Positions 7,084-13,873 of a stretch of 16,579 bases of DNA are shown here, one piece after another. This DNA is from Clostridia bacterium (GTDB taxonomy: Bacteria > Bacillota > Clostridia > Christensenellales > Aristaeellaceae): NCBI GenBank assembly GCA_017471125.1, contig JAFUWR010000005.1, positions 1 to 16,579 on the forward strand, written 5' to 3'. Under the pieces are notes generated by a model. The model worked only from the letters and a program-made list of their open reading frames with translations, was not told where the DNA came from and ran no database searches. The position numbers and the translations under genes were made by a program. The number at the start of each line of letters is the position of its first letter. Position 1 is the first letter of the stretch.

Positions 7084-7117
7084 GCCGGGCCGTCCGCCGC
7101 CGCGGACCGCGCCCGGC
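7084..7117 (-). promoter_or_regulatory. GC-rich intercistronic hairpin between binding-protein and ATPase genes
   Basis: GCCGGGC (7084-7090) pairs with GCCCGGC (7111-7117), and inside it GTCCGC (7092-7097) pairs with GCGGAC (7102-7107), leaving a 4-nt loop. It lies just after the binding-protein stop and before the ATPase ribosome binding site. No U-tract follows, so the likely effect is 3'-end protection or partial attenuation, giving more binding protein than ATPase, as is usual in ABC operons (inference). Confidence 0.55.
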
Positions 7118-7129
7118 CTTGGGGTCTTG

Positions 7130-8122
7130 TCACTTCGTCAGGTACACGTTCGGAAGGTCCGCGATGATCTGGTCAGTGACTGCCTGGAGATCGTCGCCGA
7201 AGGCGTCGATGTTGTCCACGGTGACCAGCACGCAGCCAGAGTCGATGAAGTAGGTGCCCTCGACCTTCTTGTAGCCGTCGTTCATCATGGTCAGGATCTG
7301 CATCGGGATGTAGCCGTGGGCGAAGGTGTTCTGGGCGATGGTGCCATAGACGACGCCGGAGCGGATGCCGTTCATCACGTCGTCGGGGGTGTCGATGGTG
7401 ACCAGGTAGATCTTGTCCGCGTCGGGGTTGCGGGCATAGTAGTCGTCCAGCACCTGGACCGCGGCGGAGGAGGACTGGTTGCCCGTACAGACGATGCCGT
7501 TGATGCTTTCGATGTTCGCGTACAGCGCGGAGGAGATCTTCTCGACGCCCTCGTCGATGGAGTTGATGCCGGCCACCTCCTGGATGAGCTCGACGCCGTC
7601 GTGCTCGGCGATGCAGCGATCCACGCCGTCCTTGCGCTTGAGCGTGTTGGTGTCGGTGAGCACCTCCAGCACGTCCAGGATGCCGCCGGAACCGCCCATG
7701 GCGTCGATGACGTAGCCGCAGGCGGCGTAGGCCGCGGCCTCCACGTCCGTGGCGACCACGAAGTCCTCGGTGCCCTGGCTGGTGCCCGCGCCGTAGCAGA
7801 CCACGTTGACGCCGAAGGACTTCAGCTCGTCAAACAGCCCGGCGGCGCCGTCGGTAGAGGGATAGCAGGAGATGTTCGTGTAGCCGTCCGCGACCAGGGC
7901 TTGCAGGTTCGCGTCCTCCGTGGACTGCTCCCAGTCTGAGCCGATCATCGTACGCACTTCAATGCCCGTGTCCGCCGTGAAGGTCTCGACGTAGCCCATG
8001 ACCTCGTCGGCGTAGGCGTGGGCCGCCGGGAAATACCAGACGTATTTGCCCTCGGCCACCGCGCTGGCGCAGGAGACCGTCAGGATGCCAATGAGCAGCA
8101 GGATCGAAAGGAACTTCTTCAT
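7130..8122 (-). CDS. Sugar ABC transporter substrate-binding protein (RbsB-type, periplasmic-binding-protein family)
   Basis: This extracytoplasmic binding protein delivers a sugar to the permease. The 330-residue product has a signal sequence with KK and a hydrophobic core (residues 1-20). TVSC at 15-18 may serve as a non-ideal lipobox, so it is probably a lipoprotein; otherwise cleavage would follow ASA at 19-21. The rest fits the two-lobe fold, with VCTGNQSSSAAVQVLDD (211-227) and TIDTPDDV (242-249) matching typical positions of family ligand contacts and the C-lobe hinge. Start: the ATG at 8122 with GGAGG at 8131-8135, 8 nt away. The in-frame extension to 8167 lacks both a ribosome binding site and a signal-peptide-like beginning. 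The gene lies after, not before, the permease gene, which is an uncommon order. Ligand identity is not readable; the mutarotase gene upstream hints at a 6-deoxyhexose such as rhamnose. Confidence 0.92.
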   Translation of the reverse strand: MKKFLSILLLIGILTVSCASAVAEGKYVWYFPAAHAYADEVMGYVETFTADTGIEVRTMIGSDWEQSTEDANLQALVADGYTNISCYPSTDGAAGLFDELKSFGVNVVCYGAGTSQGTEDFVVATDVEAAAYAACGYVIDAMGGSGGILDVLEVLTDTNTLKRKDGVDRCIAEHDGVELIQEVAGINSIDEGVEKISSALYANIESINGIVCTGNQSSSAAVQVLDDYYARNPDADKIYLVTIDTPDDVMNGIRSGVVYGTIAQNTFAHGYIPMQILTMMNDGYKKVEGTYFIDSGCVLVTVDNIDAFGDDLQAVTDQIIADLPNVYLTK

Positions 8123-8167
8123 AAAACCAACCTCCGTTTCTATTTGATGGATGTCTGCGCATCCCAT

Positions 8168-9175
8168 CTATTGCCCCTGTGTTTCCTGGCGGCGGAACTT
8201 CCTGCGCCGCCGCAGCTCGTTGACGGCCATGCTGATCGAAGCCAGCGACACGGCCAGCAGCAGGATGATGCCCAGGTAGGTCTGCTCGTAGTAGATGTTC
8301 GCGTTGACCATGACCAGGCCGTTCTTGATCATGACGATCAGGTGCGCGGCGATGAAGATGCCCAGCGGCTGGATGACGCCGCCGGCCAGCGCCGTGCCGC
8401 CGATGACCGAGACCGCGAAGGAGTAGATCATCCAGTCGCCGCCGGTGGTGGGCTGGGCGGAGCCGTTCATGGAGACCGCGCAGATGCCCGCGATGGCGGC
8501 GAACAGCCCGGAGAGCACGTTGGCGATGATGACGCAGCGGTCGGTGTCCACCGCGGCCATGCGGACTGCCACCTCGTTGCCGCCCGTCGCCAGCAACCGC
8601 CGCCCCGTCACCGTGTAGCGGAACATGTACCATATGGCGATGAGCACCAGGGCCGCAAAGTACAGCATCAGCGGCAGGCCCAGCAGCCGCCCGCGCCCCA
8701 GCCAGGTGAAGTTGCCGGAGAGCTGCGTGTAGGGGAAGCCCTCGGACACGCCGGTGATCAGGCCCTGGTAGATGAAGCTGGTGGCCAGCGTGACGATGAA
8801 CGAGTTGATCTTCAGCTTCGTGATGATCAGGCCGTTGAACAGCCCCGCGATCAGCCCGATGGCGATGGCGGCAATGACCGCGGCCGGGGCCGACCAGCGC
8901 AGGTTCTGCATGCAGTACCCGGCCGTCACCACCGACATGCCGCCGATGTAGCCCAGCGACAGGTTCATGCCGCCCACGATGATGACCATCGACTGCGCCA
9001 GCGCCACGAACATGTACAGCGCCGCCATGCGTGTGAGCGTGTAGATGTTGTAGGCGGACAGGAAGTTCTTTGAAAACAACGAGAAGACCGTCCCGAGTAT
9101 GAGAACAGCGAGCAGTACCGTCGTTTCCGACCGGGCAAACAATCGTTTGACAACACTTTTTTCCTGTGTGTCCAT
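8168..9175 (-). CDS. Sugar ABC transporter permease (RbsC-type)
   Basis: This is an integral membrane subunit of a CUT2 sugar importer, 335 residues with about nine to ten hydrophobic segments. The first runs from TTVLLAVLILG (residues 18-28); others follow at about 50-70, 95-115, 120-145, 165-190, 215-240, 255-275 and 290-320. The family signature GGMNLSLGYIGG (68-79) and the late cytoplasmic-loop motif GGTALAGGVIQP are present. Start: ATG at 9175 with a purine-rich GGGGGAAGAGGG just upstream. It follows the mutarotase gene by about 30 nt. Only one permease gene is present, consistent with a homodimeric channel as in RbsC and unlike rhizobial rhamnose systems with two permease genes. Confidence 0.94.
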   Translation of the reverse strand: MDTQEKSVVKRLFARSETTVLLAVLILGTVFSLFSKNFLSAYNIYTLTRMAALYMFVALAQSMVIIVGGMNLSLGYIGGMSVVTAGYCMQNLRWSAPAAVIAAIAIGLIAGLFNGLIITKLKINSFIVTLATSFIYQGLITGVSEGFPYTQLSGNFTWLGRGRLLGLPLMLYFAALVLIAIWYMFRYTVTGRRLLATGGNEVAVRMAAVDTDRCVIIANVLSGLFAAIAGICAVSMNGSAQPTTGGDWMIYSFAVSVIGGTALAGGVIQPLGIFIAAHLIVMIKNGLVMVNANIYYEQTYLGIILLLAVSLASISMAVNELRRRRKFRRQETQGQ

Positions 9176-9206
9176 CCCTCTTCCCCCTTGTTTAGAATGT
9201 TTAGGC

Positions 9207-9530
9207 TTAGTCCTGATGAAAAACTTCCTCTATCTCATGCCACCATTCGCCTTCCCTGGCGCCCTCCACCGGCTGCTGGCAGGGGTCCGTCAGGGACCAC
9301 CACAGCTTCGTCTCCTCGTGGGTGGCCATCCGCGCCATGTCCCCGTCGTAGTCCTCGCCCACGTATTCAAAGTAGGAGAAGAGCTGGTCGCCGAACAGGT
9401 AGATGGAGTAGTTTCGGATGTTGCAGCGTTCGATCTGCTCGGACACCGCCTTCCACGGATTTTTGTGGAGCTGGAGGTAGAGCCCCAGCTTTTCCGGCTT
9501 CACCCGGATGACCTGCGCGATCCGCCTCAT
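9207..9530 (-). CDS. L-rhamnose mutarotase-like protein (RhaM/RhaU family)
   Basis: RhaM interconverts alpha and beta anomers of L-rhamnose or related 6-deoxyhexoses in the cytoplasm after uptake. The 107-residue product has the family length and pattern: Tyr18 and His22 (YLQLH) match the E. coli RhaM active-site positions, followed by NYSIYLF (40-46), a TKLWWSLTDP core (74-83) and a conserved EVFHQD-like C-terminus (102-107). Start: ATG at 9530 with GGGAGG (9541-9546) 10 nt upstream; the longer in-frame start at 9572 would overlap the -10 box. It is the first gene of the operon, just behind the predicted promoter, and the best hint to the transported sugar. No rhamnose isomerase, kinase or aldolase gene is nearby, so those steps would be encoded elsewhere. 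Confidence 0.85.
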   Translation of the reverse strand: MRRIAQVIRVKPEKLGLYLQLHKNPWKAVSEQIERCNIRNYSIYLFGDQLFSYFEYVGEDYDGDMARMATHEETKLWWSLTDPCQQPVEGAREGEWWHEIEEVFHQD

Positions 9531-9570
9531 GTCGTCAGCGCCTCCCTGCGTATCTGCCTTTGATGACACC

Positions 9571-9576
9571 ATTATA
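9571..9576 (-). promoter_or_regulatory. Predicted -10 box of the sugar operon promoter
   Basis: On the minus strand this reads TATAAT, about 45 nt before the rhaM-like start. At the proper 17-bp distance the -35 position (9594-9599) reads TGGTCT, a 3/6 match to consensus. This fits a promoter that depends on an activator. Confidence 0.55.
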
Positions 9577-9599
9577 AACGCCCGGGCTTGTTTAGACCA

Positions 9600-9627
9600 T
9601 GTAAATTCTATCTGTCAAATTGTAAAT
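9600..9627. promoter_or_regulatory. Predicted AraC-type operator: TGTAAAT direct repeat spaced 21 bp
   Basis: TGTAAAT occurs at 9600-9606 and again at 9621-9627, exactly 21 bp (two helical turns) apart, the spacing seen at AraC-family half-site pairs. It directly abuts the weak -35 region of the minus-strand sugar promoter. The adjacent divergent gene encodes an AraC-family regulator, the obvious candidate ligand. Confidence 0.5.
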
Positions 9628-9656
9628 ACATCAGGTGTTAAACGGAAAAGAAATAA

Positions 9657-9679
9657 TGCCGACGGCGTTAGTGTCGGCA
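9657..9679. promoter_or_regulatory. Inverted repeat upstream of the regulator promoter
   Basis: TGCCGAC (9657-9663) and GTCGGCA (9673-9679) form 7-bp arms around a 9-nt centre, 10 bp upstream of the -35 of the AraC-family gene. It could be an operator for another factor or for autoregulation; its function is unknown. Confidence 0.35.
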
Positions 9680-9688
9680 AATATGATG

Positions 9689-9717
9689 TGGACAAGCGCG
9701 GACAGTTGTAGTATAAT
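9689..9717 (+). promoter_or_regulatory. Sigma-A promoter of the AraC-family regulator gene
   Basis: TGGACA (9689-9694), a 17-bp spacer and a perfect TATAAT (9712-9717). The predicted transcription start is near 9724, leaving a leader of about 37 nt. Confidence 0.75.
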
Positions 9718-9760
9718 CAGCTTGGGAGATCTGTTAAGTTTTTGATTGGGAGGCGATGCT

Positions 9761-10636
9761 ATGGCCGCGCTGAGCAGCGAGGAGATCATGCGCGCGCTGG
9801 AGGGCTGTCCGAACGAGGTGTTCTACATCACGCCGAAGCCGATCCTCCACAACGGCGTCTACATGCAGGTCAACCGGGCCGGGATCGTGACCGCCACGCC
9901 GCCCGACCACCACATCACGCGCACGAGCGGCTACCGCTACTGCGTCATCCACTGCGCGTTCCGGGGACAGGGCTACGTCACCGTGCGCAACAGGACCCAC
10001 GCCATCCGCAAGGGCCAGTGCTGGCTGCTCGCGCCCCAGGAGCCGCACGAGTACTGGGCCGACCCGGACGACCCGTGGGGCCTGGGCTGGGTCGAGTTCG
10101 GCGGGGGCAGCAGCTCCCAGCTTGCCCACTATATCTTGGACCACGCCCCGCCCGTCTTTGACGGCAGCGTGTTCCTGCGGGAGCTGGAGCTGTGTACCTC
10201 CATACTGGCCCGGCAGGAGCTCTTCGAGCCCACCATCAGCGCGACGCTCTACGACATGCTGATGTGCCTGTGCGCCAGCGTCGAGAAGCACAGCCGCGAA
10301 CGGGGCAACAGCCGGGAGATCCTGGCCTACATCGACGGCCGTCTGGGCACAAGGCTGACGCTCGAGAGCGTCGCGGCGCACTTCGGGTACAATCCGAACT
10401 ACTTCTCGACGATGTTCTCGCGGACCACCGGCGTGACGTTCTCCAAATACGTGCAGCTCCAGCGCATCAACCAGTCGCGCATATTGCTCATCACCACCCA
10501 ATGGCCCCTTGAGAGCATCTCGGAGGAGCTGGGCTATTACGACACCAGCCACTTCATCCACGCCTTCAAGGCCGAGGAGGGCGTCACGCCCGCGGCCTAC
10601 CGAAAGGCGTACCAGCTCCCGATCAGGGAGGCATAA
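9761..10636 (+). CDS. AraC-family transcriptional regulator
   Basis: This DNA-binding regulator has 291 residues: an N-terminal cupin-like AraC ligand domain (about 20-110, with HCAFRGQGYVTV, a KGQCWLLAPQEPHEY strand and GLGWVEFGG) and a C-terminal pair of helix-turn-helix motifs (first in LTLESVAAHFGYNPNYFSTMF at about 199-219, second in WPLESISEELGYYDTSHFIHAFK at about 248-270), ending with the typical GVTPAAYRK. Start: the ATG at 9761 with GGGAGG at 9748-9753, 7 nt away, rather than the in-frame TTG at 9746. It is divergent from the sugar operon and most likely activates it in response to the transported sugar. Transcription ends at the strong hairpin immediately after the stop codon. Confidence 0.95.
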   Translation: MAALSSEEIMRALEGCPNEVFYITPKPILHNGVYMQVNRAGIVTATPPDHHITRTSGYRYCVIHCAFRGQGYVTVRNRTHAIRKGQCWLLAPQEPHEYWADPDDPWGLGWVEFGGGSSSQLAHYILDHAPPVFDGSVFLRELELCTSILARQELFEPTISATLYDMLMCLCASVEKHSRERGNSREILAYIDGRLGTRLTLESVAAHFGYNPNYFSTMFSRTTGVTFSKYVQLQRINQSRILLITTQWPLESISEELGYYDTSHFIHAFKAEEGVTPAAYRKAYQLPIREA

Positions 10637-10681
10637 AAAAACAGGCTGACGCCGCGATATTGTCGGCGTCAGCCTGTTTTT
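10637..10681. terminator. Bidirectional intrinsic terminator
   Basis: A perfect 18-bp stem (10637-10654 with 10664-10681) and a 9-nt loop, with A-tract and T-tract at the two ends, so it can stop transcription from both strands. It serves the AraC-family gene (stop at 10636) and the converging lipoprotein operon (ends at 10688). Confidence 0.93.
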
Positions 10682-10687
10682 ATGCAC

Positions 10688-12208
10688 TTACGGTTCGCCC
10701 GTGACCTCCGGCGTCACGACGATGCCGGGGTTGGGCATGAGGTTGCTCTTGAGATAGATGCTCCCGGCAAGCGTCTCGGCGGCGAGGCCCTCGACGTAGA
10801 ACCGCACGGCGCGGATGCTGTCCAGGGCGCAGAGGGTGTTGACCATGCAGTACACCAGGTTGCGCTCGGCGAGGGCGTCCAGCGACTGGCAGCAGCGGTA
10901 CAGATTGGCGGACAGGTTCACCCGCGCCACCTGGCCGGACACCTGTATGCCCAGGATGTCGTCGGCGAACACGTTCTCCGGCGCGGGGAAGCTGAGGCCG
11001 TCCCCGGCGCGGTCGGTGTAGAAGAACAGCTCGTTGAGCAGGCTGCGGGGGGAGAGGGCGCTGCGGGTGGACACGGCCCGCTTGACGGGCTGCAGCGTGC
11101 CGTCCGCGGCGGCGAGGCAGAGCGTGGCGACGCTGCCCACCCGGCCGGAGAAGTCGTTTCGGCGGATGAGGCCGTCGTCGAACCGCAGGACGGTGTCGCC
11201 GATCTGGCAGGCGGTGATGGGGTCGCCGTCCACCAGGATGCGCACGGCGTCGATCTCCGGCAGGAAGGAGCACGCCGTCAGCGCCAGCGAGCCCGCCAGC
11301 TCCCACACGTCCAGCCCCGAGAACACCAGGTAGTTGGCCAGCGTGGACGAGAAGTTCAGCGACAGCACATGCTCGCCGGTGGACAGGGTCTGCACCCGGG
11401 GCCTGGGGTCCAACAGCTCCACGCCCGCGGGGATGGACGCCACCGCGCAGGACTCGGTGCGCGGCCCGACCTTCAATGCCTCGATCAGCGTGCCGGCGAA
11501 GTCGTCGGAGTTGAACACCACCTCGCGCAGCTCCGGCACCAAATAGCTGCCCTCCGCGGTGGGGAAGTACAGCGTGGCCGTGCGGGAGACGGGCATGGGG
11601 CTGTCGCTCTGCAGGTGGTCGCGCTCGGCCAGCAATTGCGCGTAGGACGCGGTGACGCTGGGGACGACCTCGGTCTGCACGCCCATGGGGAGCTGGCCGA
11701 AGCTCTCGGACTGCCCGCCCACCAGCACGTTCACGCCCACCACGCCGTCGATGCCGATGAGCGTGTTGCCGATGGCGGTCAGCAGCGCAAGCTCCTCCTG
11801 CTCGCTCTGCACGTTCCGCGCGTCGATGGACAGGTCCACCGTGGCGATGCCGCAGGCGTACTCGCAGGACAAGAGCTTCGTGTCGCCGGTGGAGAAGTAC
11901 ATCTCCTCCCCGCTGGACGGGCTCAAGAGCGCGTTCACCGCCGCCTCCGGCAGGCTCTCGCCCGCGTCGGCCCGGATGCCCATCGACACCTGGGAGAAGG
12001 TCGCGCCGTCGGACATGGCGTAGTACAGCGACACGTTGGAGAGCCGAGAGGGCAGCTTTTCGCCCAGTATCATGTTCTCCGGCTCCTGGGAGGGCTCAGG
12101 CATGGCGATGTCGCCCTGCTCGTCCCCGGTGCGCTGCTTGGGGATGCAGGACGTCAACAACAGGCACAGCGCCAGCAGCAGCGCCGCGATATGGACATAT
12201 CTGCGCAT
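10688..12208 (-). CDS. Lipoprotein with three GerMN-like repeats
   Basis: Predicted membrane-anchored lipoprotein of 506 residues: basic MRR start, hydrophobic core and lipobox LTSC with Cys21, then a Pro/Glu-rich linker. Three units follow the GerMN pattern, at about 57-167, 208-328 and 358-475. Each opens with a strand such as ATLYFPTAEG, has a VDLSIDA-, LSLNFSS- or VNLSANL-type strand, an alpha-helix, and a closing VxxVxxxVxG strand. GerMN domains occur in spore protein GerM and in LpqB, the lipoprotein partner of the MtrAB two-component system. Start: the ATG at 12208 with AGGAGGG (12214-12220) 5 nt away. The gene follows the sensor-kinase gene after a 200-nt repeat-containing gap and ends before a strong terminator. 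A role as sensory accessory or cell-wall protein is inferred. Confidence 0.83.
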   Translation of the reverse strand: MRRYVHIAALLLALCLLLTSCIPKQRTGDEQGDIAMPEPSQEPENMILGEKLPSRLSNVSLYYAMSDGATFSQVSMGIRADAGESLPEAAVNALLSPSSGEEMYFSTGDTKLLSCEYACGIATVDLSIDARNVQSEQEELALLTAIGNTLIGIDGVVGVNVLVGGQSESFGQLPMGVQTEVVPSVTASYAQLLAERDHLQSDSPMPVSRTATLYFPTAEGSYLVPELREVVFNSDDFAGTLIEALKVGPRTESCAVASIPAGVELLDPRPRVQTLSTGEHVLSLNFSSTLANYLVFSGLDVWELAGSLALTACSFLPEIDAVRILVDGDPITACQIGDTVLRFDDGLIRRNDFSGRVGSVATLCLAAADGTLQPVKRAVSTRSALSPRSLLNELFFYTDRAGDGLSFPAPENVFADDILGIQVSGQVARVNLSANLYRCCQSLDALAERNLVYCMVNTLCALDSIRAVRFYVEGLAAETLAGSIYLKSNLMPNPGIVVTPEVTGEP

Positions 12209-12408
12209 GCGCGCCCTCCTTTCTGAAACAATGGGGAATGGGAAATGGGGAATGGAGTTAGCTGACCTCATCCGGCGCTTCGCGCCACCTTCCCCTGAAG
12301 GGGAAGGCTTTTGGCAACGTGCGTTCTGCCTTCCCCTTCAGGGGAAGGTGGATCGCGCGAAGCGCAAGACGGATGAGGTCGTCCCCCTGGTGCCTGATGC
12401 CTGGTGCC
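12209..12408. repeat. Heptad tandems plus an inverted pair of hairpin elements between kinase and lipoprotein genes
   Basis: Three GGGGAAT-type heptads lie at 12233-12253. Two copies of a palindromic element follow in opposite orientation: copy A at 12266-12307 (starting CCTCATCCG) and copy B at 12328-12378 (ending CGGATGAGG). Each has its own hairpin (CCTTCCCC and GGGGAAGG arms) and the two copies can pair with each other over about 40 bp. A second heptad run (TGCCTGA, TGCCTGG, TGCCTCA) follows at about 12391-12411 and touches the kinase stop codon. No gene is supported here. Confidence 0.8.
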
Positions 12409-13794
12409 TCACTCTTCGGATCTCTTGACCGCCAGCGGCAGCTGTATCGTGAACGTCGTGCCCTTTCCCAGGGTGCTCTCGGGGGTGATGGTGCCGCCGT
12501 GGGACAGGACGATCTGCTTGACGATGGACAGCCCGAGGCCGGTGCCGCCGGTCTCGCGGGAGCGGGCCTTGTCCACGCGATAGAAGCGGTCGAAGATGTG
12601 GGGCAGGTCGTCGGCGGGGATGCCCTCGCCGGTGTCGGCGATGCGCAGCACGGCCATCTTGCCCGATCGGGACACGGCGCAGTGCACCTCGCCGCCCCGG
12701 GGCGTGTACTTGATGGCGTTGTCGATGACGTTGTAGATGACCTGCTGGAGCTTGAGCGTGTCGCCGTTGACCATCAGCGGCGCGCCGGCGGCGCACTCGA
12801 GCTCGATGCCGTTCTCCCGGGCCAGCGGCAACAGGCGCTTCACCTGCTCCTGCATCAGGGCGGCGATGTCCAGGTCCGCGAGCTTGAGCTTCATCGCGCC
12901 ACTGTCGATGTTCACCAGCGTCAGCAGGTCGGAGACGATGCGGTTCAGGCGGTCGATCTCCTTGTTCACGTCGGTCAAAAATTCCTTGGTCATGCCGGGG
13001 TCCACGGGGTCCTGATAGAGAAGCGTCTCGATCAATATCTTCATGGTGGACAGCGGCGTCTTTAGCTCATGGGAGGCGTTGGACACGAACTGGTTCCTCG
13101 AATTGTCCGACTGCTCCAGGCGCTCGGACATCGAGTTGAACGCCTGCGCCAGCCCGGCGAACTCGTTCTTGCCCCGGACGTTGACGCGGGCGGACAGGTC
13201 GCCCCGGCTCATGCGGGAGATGCCCTCGTTCAGCTCGCTGATGGGGCGGGTGATGGTGCGCAGCACGAAGCCGTTCACCAGCATCACCGCCGCGGCCACC
13301 ACCACCAGCCACAGCAGTATCCGGATCTGGATGTCGCGCAGGCTTTCGTATATTTCCTGCACGCCGGATATGTACACCAGCACGCCTGCGAGCTGCCCGC
13401 CGGAATAGATGCCGCTGGCGTACACGCCGGTCATGGCGTTGACGGAGGAAAAGGCGTTCAGCGCCGCCCGGAGCCAGTAGGTCCCGGCGTTGCCCACGTC
13501 GTAGAAGCCGTAGTCGCTGCCGCCGCCCTTCAATACCCGGTCGATCTCCGCGGTGATGAAGCGGGTGCCGTTCATGCTGGATTCCGTGTCCACCTGCACC
13601 ACGCACAGGGGGTCCAGGACCAGCACCCGGCTCTGCTCCGCCCGGGCGGTCTCCAAGGCCACGCGATACATTTCAGGCGCATCAAAATAGACCATGTCGT
13701 CGCCGAACTGCTCGGACAGGGCCTCGGCGATGCGCTGGTCGTCCCGCGTGCGCTGGGTAAACAGATATTCGCCCACCAGCTGGATCAGCGACAC
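12409..13794 (-). CDS. Sensor histidine kinase (HAMP-HisKA-HATPase)
   Basis: Membrane sensor kinase that autophosphorylates on His and passes phosphate to the adjacent response regulator. Counting from the GTG at 13794: extracytoplasmic sensor region (about 16-157), TM2 (158-177), HAMP (177-229), H-box SHELKTPL with His242, N-box around NVIDNAIKYTP (355-365), G1 DTGEGIP (387-393) and G2 GGTGLGLS (416-423). The GTG is only the first conventional start. The open frame continues upstream to at least 13878 and encodes a missing first membrane helix (KITIAYLLIITAAFIVIGV), but contains no ATG, GTG or TTG. An ATT at 13876-13878 overlaps the regulator's stop by 1 nt, so the true protein is probably about 28 residues longer. 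WalK-like overall; it lacks an obvious PAS domain. Confidence 0.93.
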   Translation of the reverse strand: MSLIQLVGEYLFTQRTRDDQRIAEALSEQFGDDMVYFDAPEMYRVALETARAEQSRVLVLDPLCVVQVDTESSMNGTRFITAEIDRVLKGGGSDYGFYDVGNAGTYWLRAALNAFSSVNAMTGVYASGIYSGGQLAGVLVYISGVQEIYESLRDIQIRILLWLVVVAAAVMLVNGFVLRTITRPISELNEGISRMSRGDLSARVNVRGKNEFAGLAQAFNSMSERLEQSDNSRNQFVSNASHELKTPLSTMKILIETLLYQDPVDPGMTKEFLTDVNKEIDRLNRIVSDLLTLVNIDSGAMKLKLADLDIAALMQEQVKRLLPLARENGIELECAAGAPLMVNGDTLKLQQVIYNVIDNAIKYTPRGGEVHCAVSRSGKMAVLRIADTGEGIPADDLPHIFDRFYRVDKARSRETGGTGLGLSIVKQIVLSHGGTITPESTLGKGTTFTIQLPLAVKRSEE

Positions 13795-13873
13795 GCCGAT
13801 GACGATGAACGCGGCGGTGATGATCAGCAGATAGGCGATGGTTATCTTCCAGCGTATGGAATGTATGAAGGTT

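Noticed and set aside
5504..7939. An 811-codon open frame on the plus strand opposite the ATPase and binding-protein genes
   Set aside because: It is antisense to clearly recognised minus-strand genes, has repetitive Val/Asp/His/Leu composition, and has no ribosome binding site or motifs.
9613..9618. A perfect TTGACA -35 box on the minus strand
   Set aside because: No acceptable -10 lies 15-19 bp downstream (the position reads CTAAAC), and it sits 36 bp from the real TATAAT.
10682..12226. A 514-codon plus-strand frame opposite the GerMN lipoprotein
   Set aside because: It starts inside the terminator and is composed of shadow-type sequence; the minus strand has a ribosome binding site, lipobox and domain repeats.
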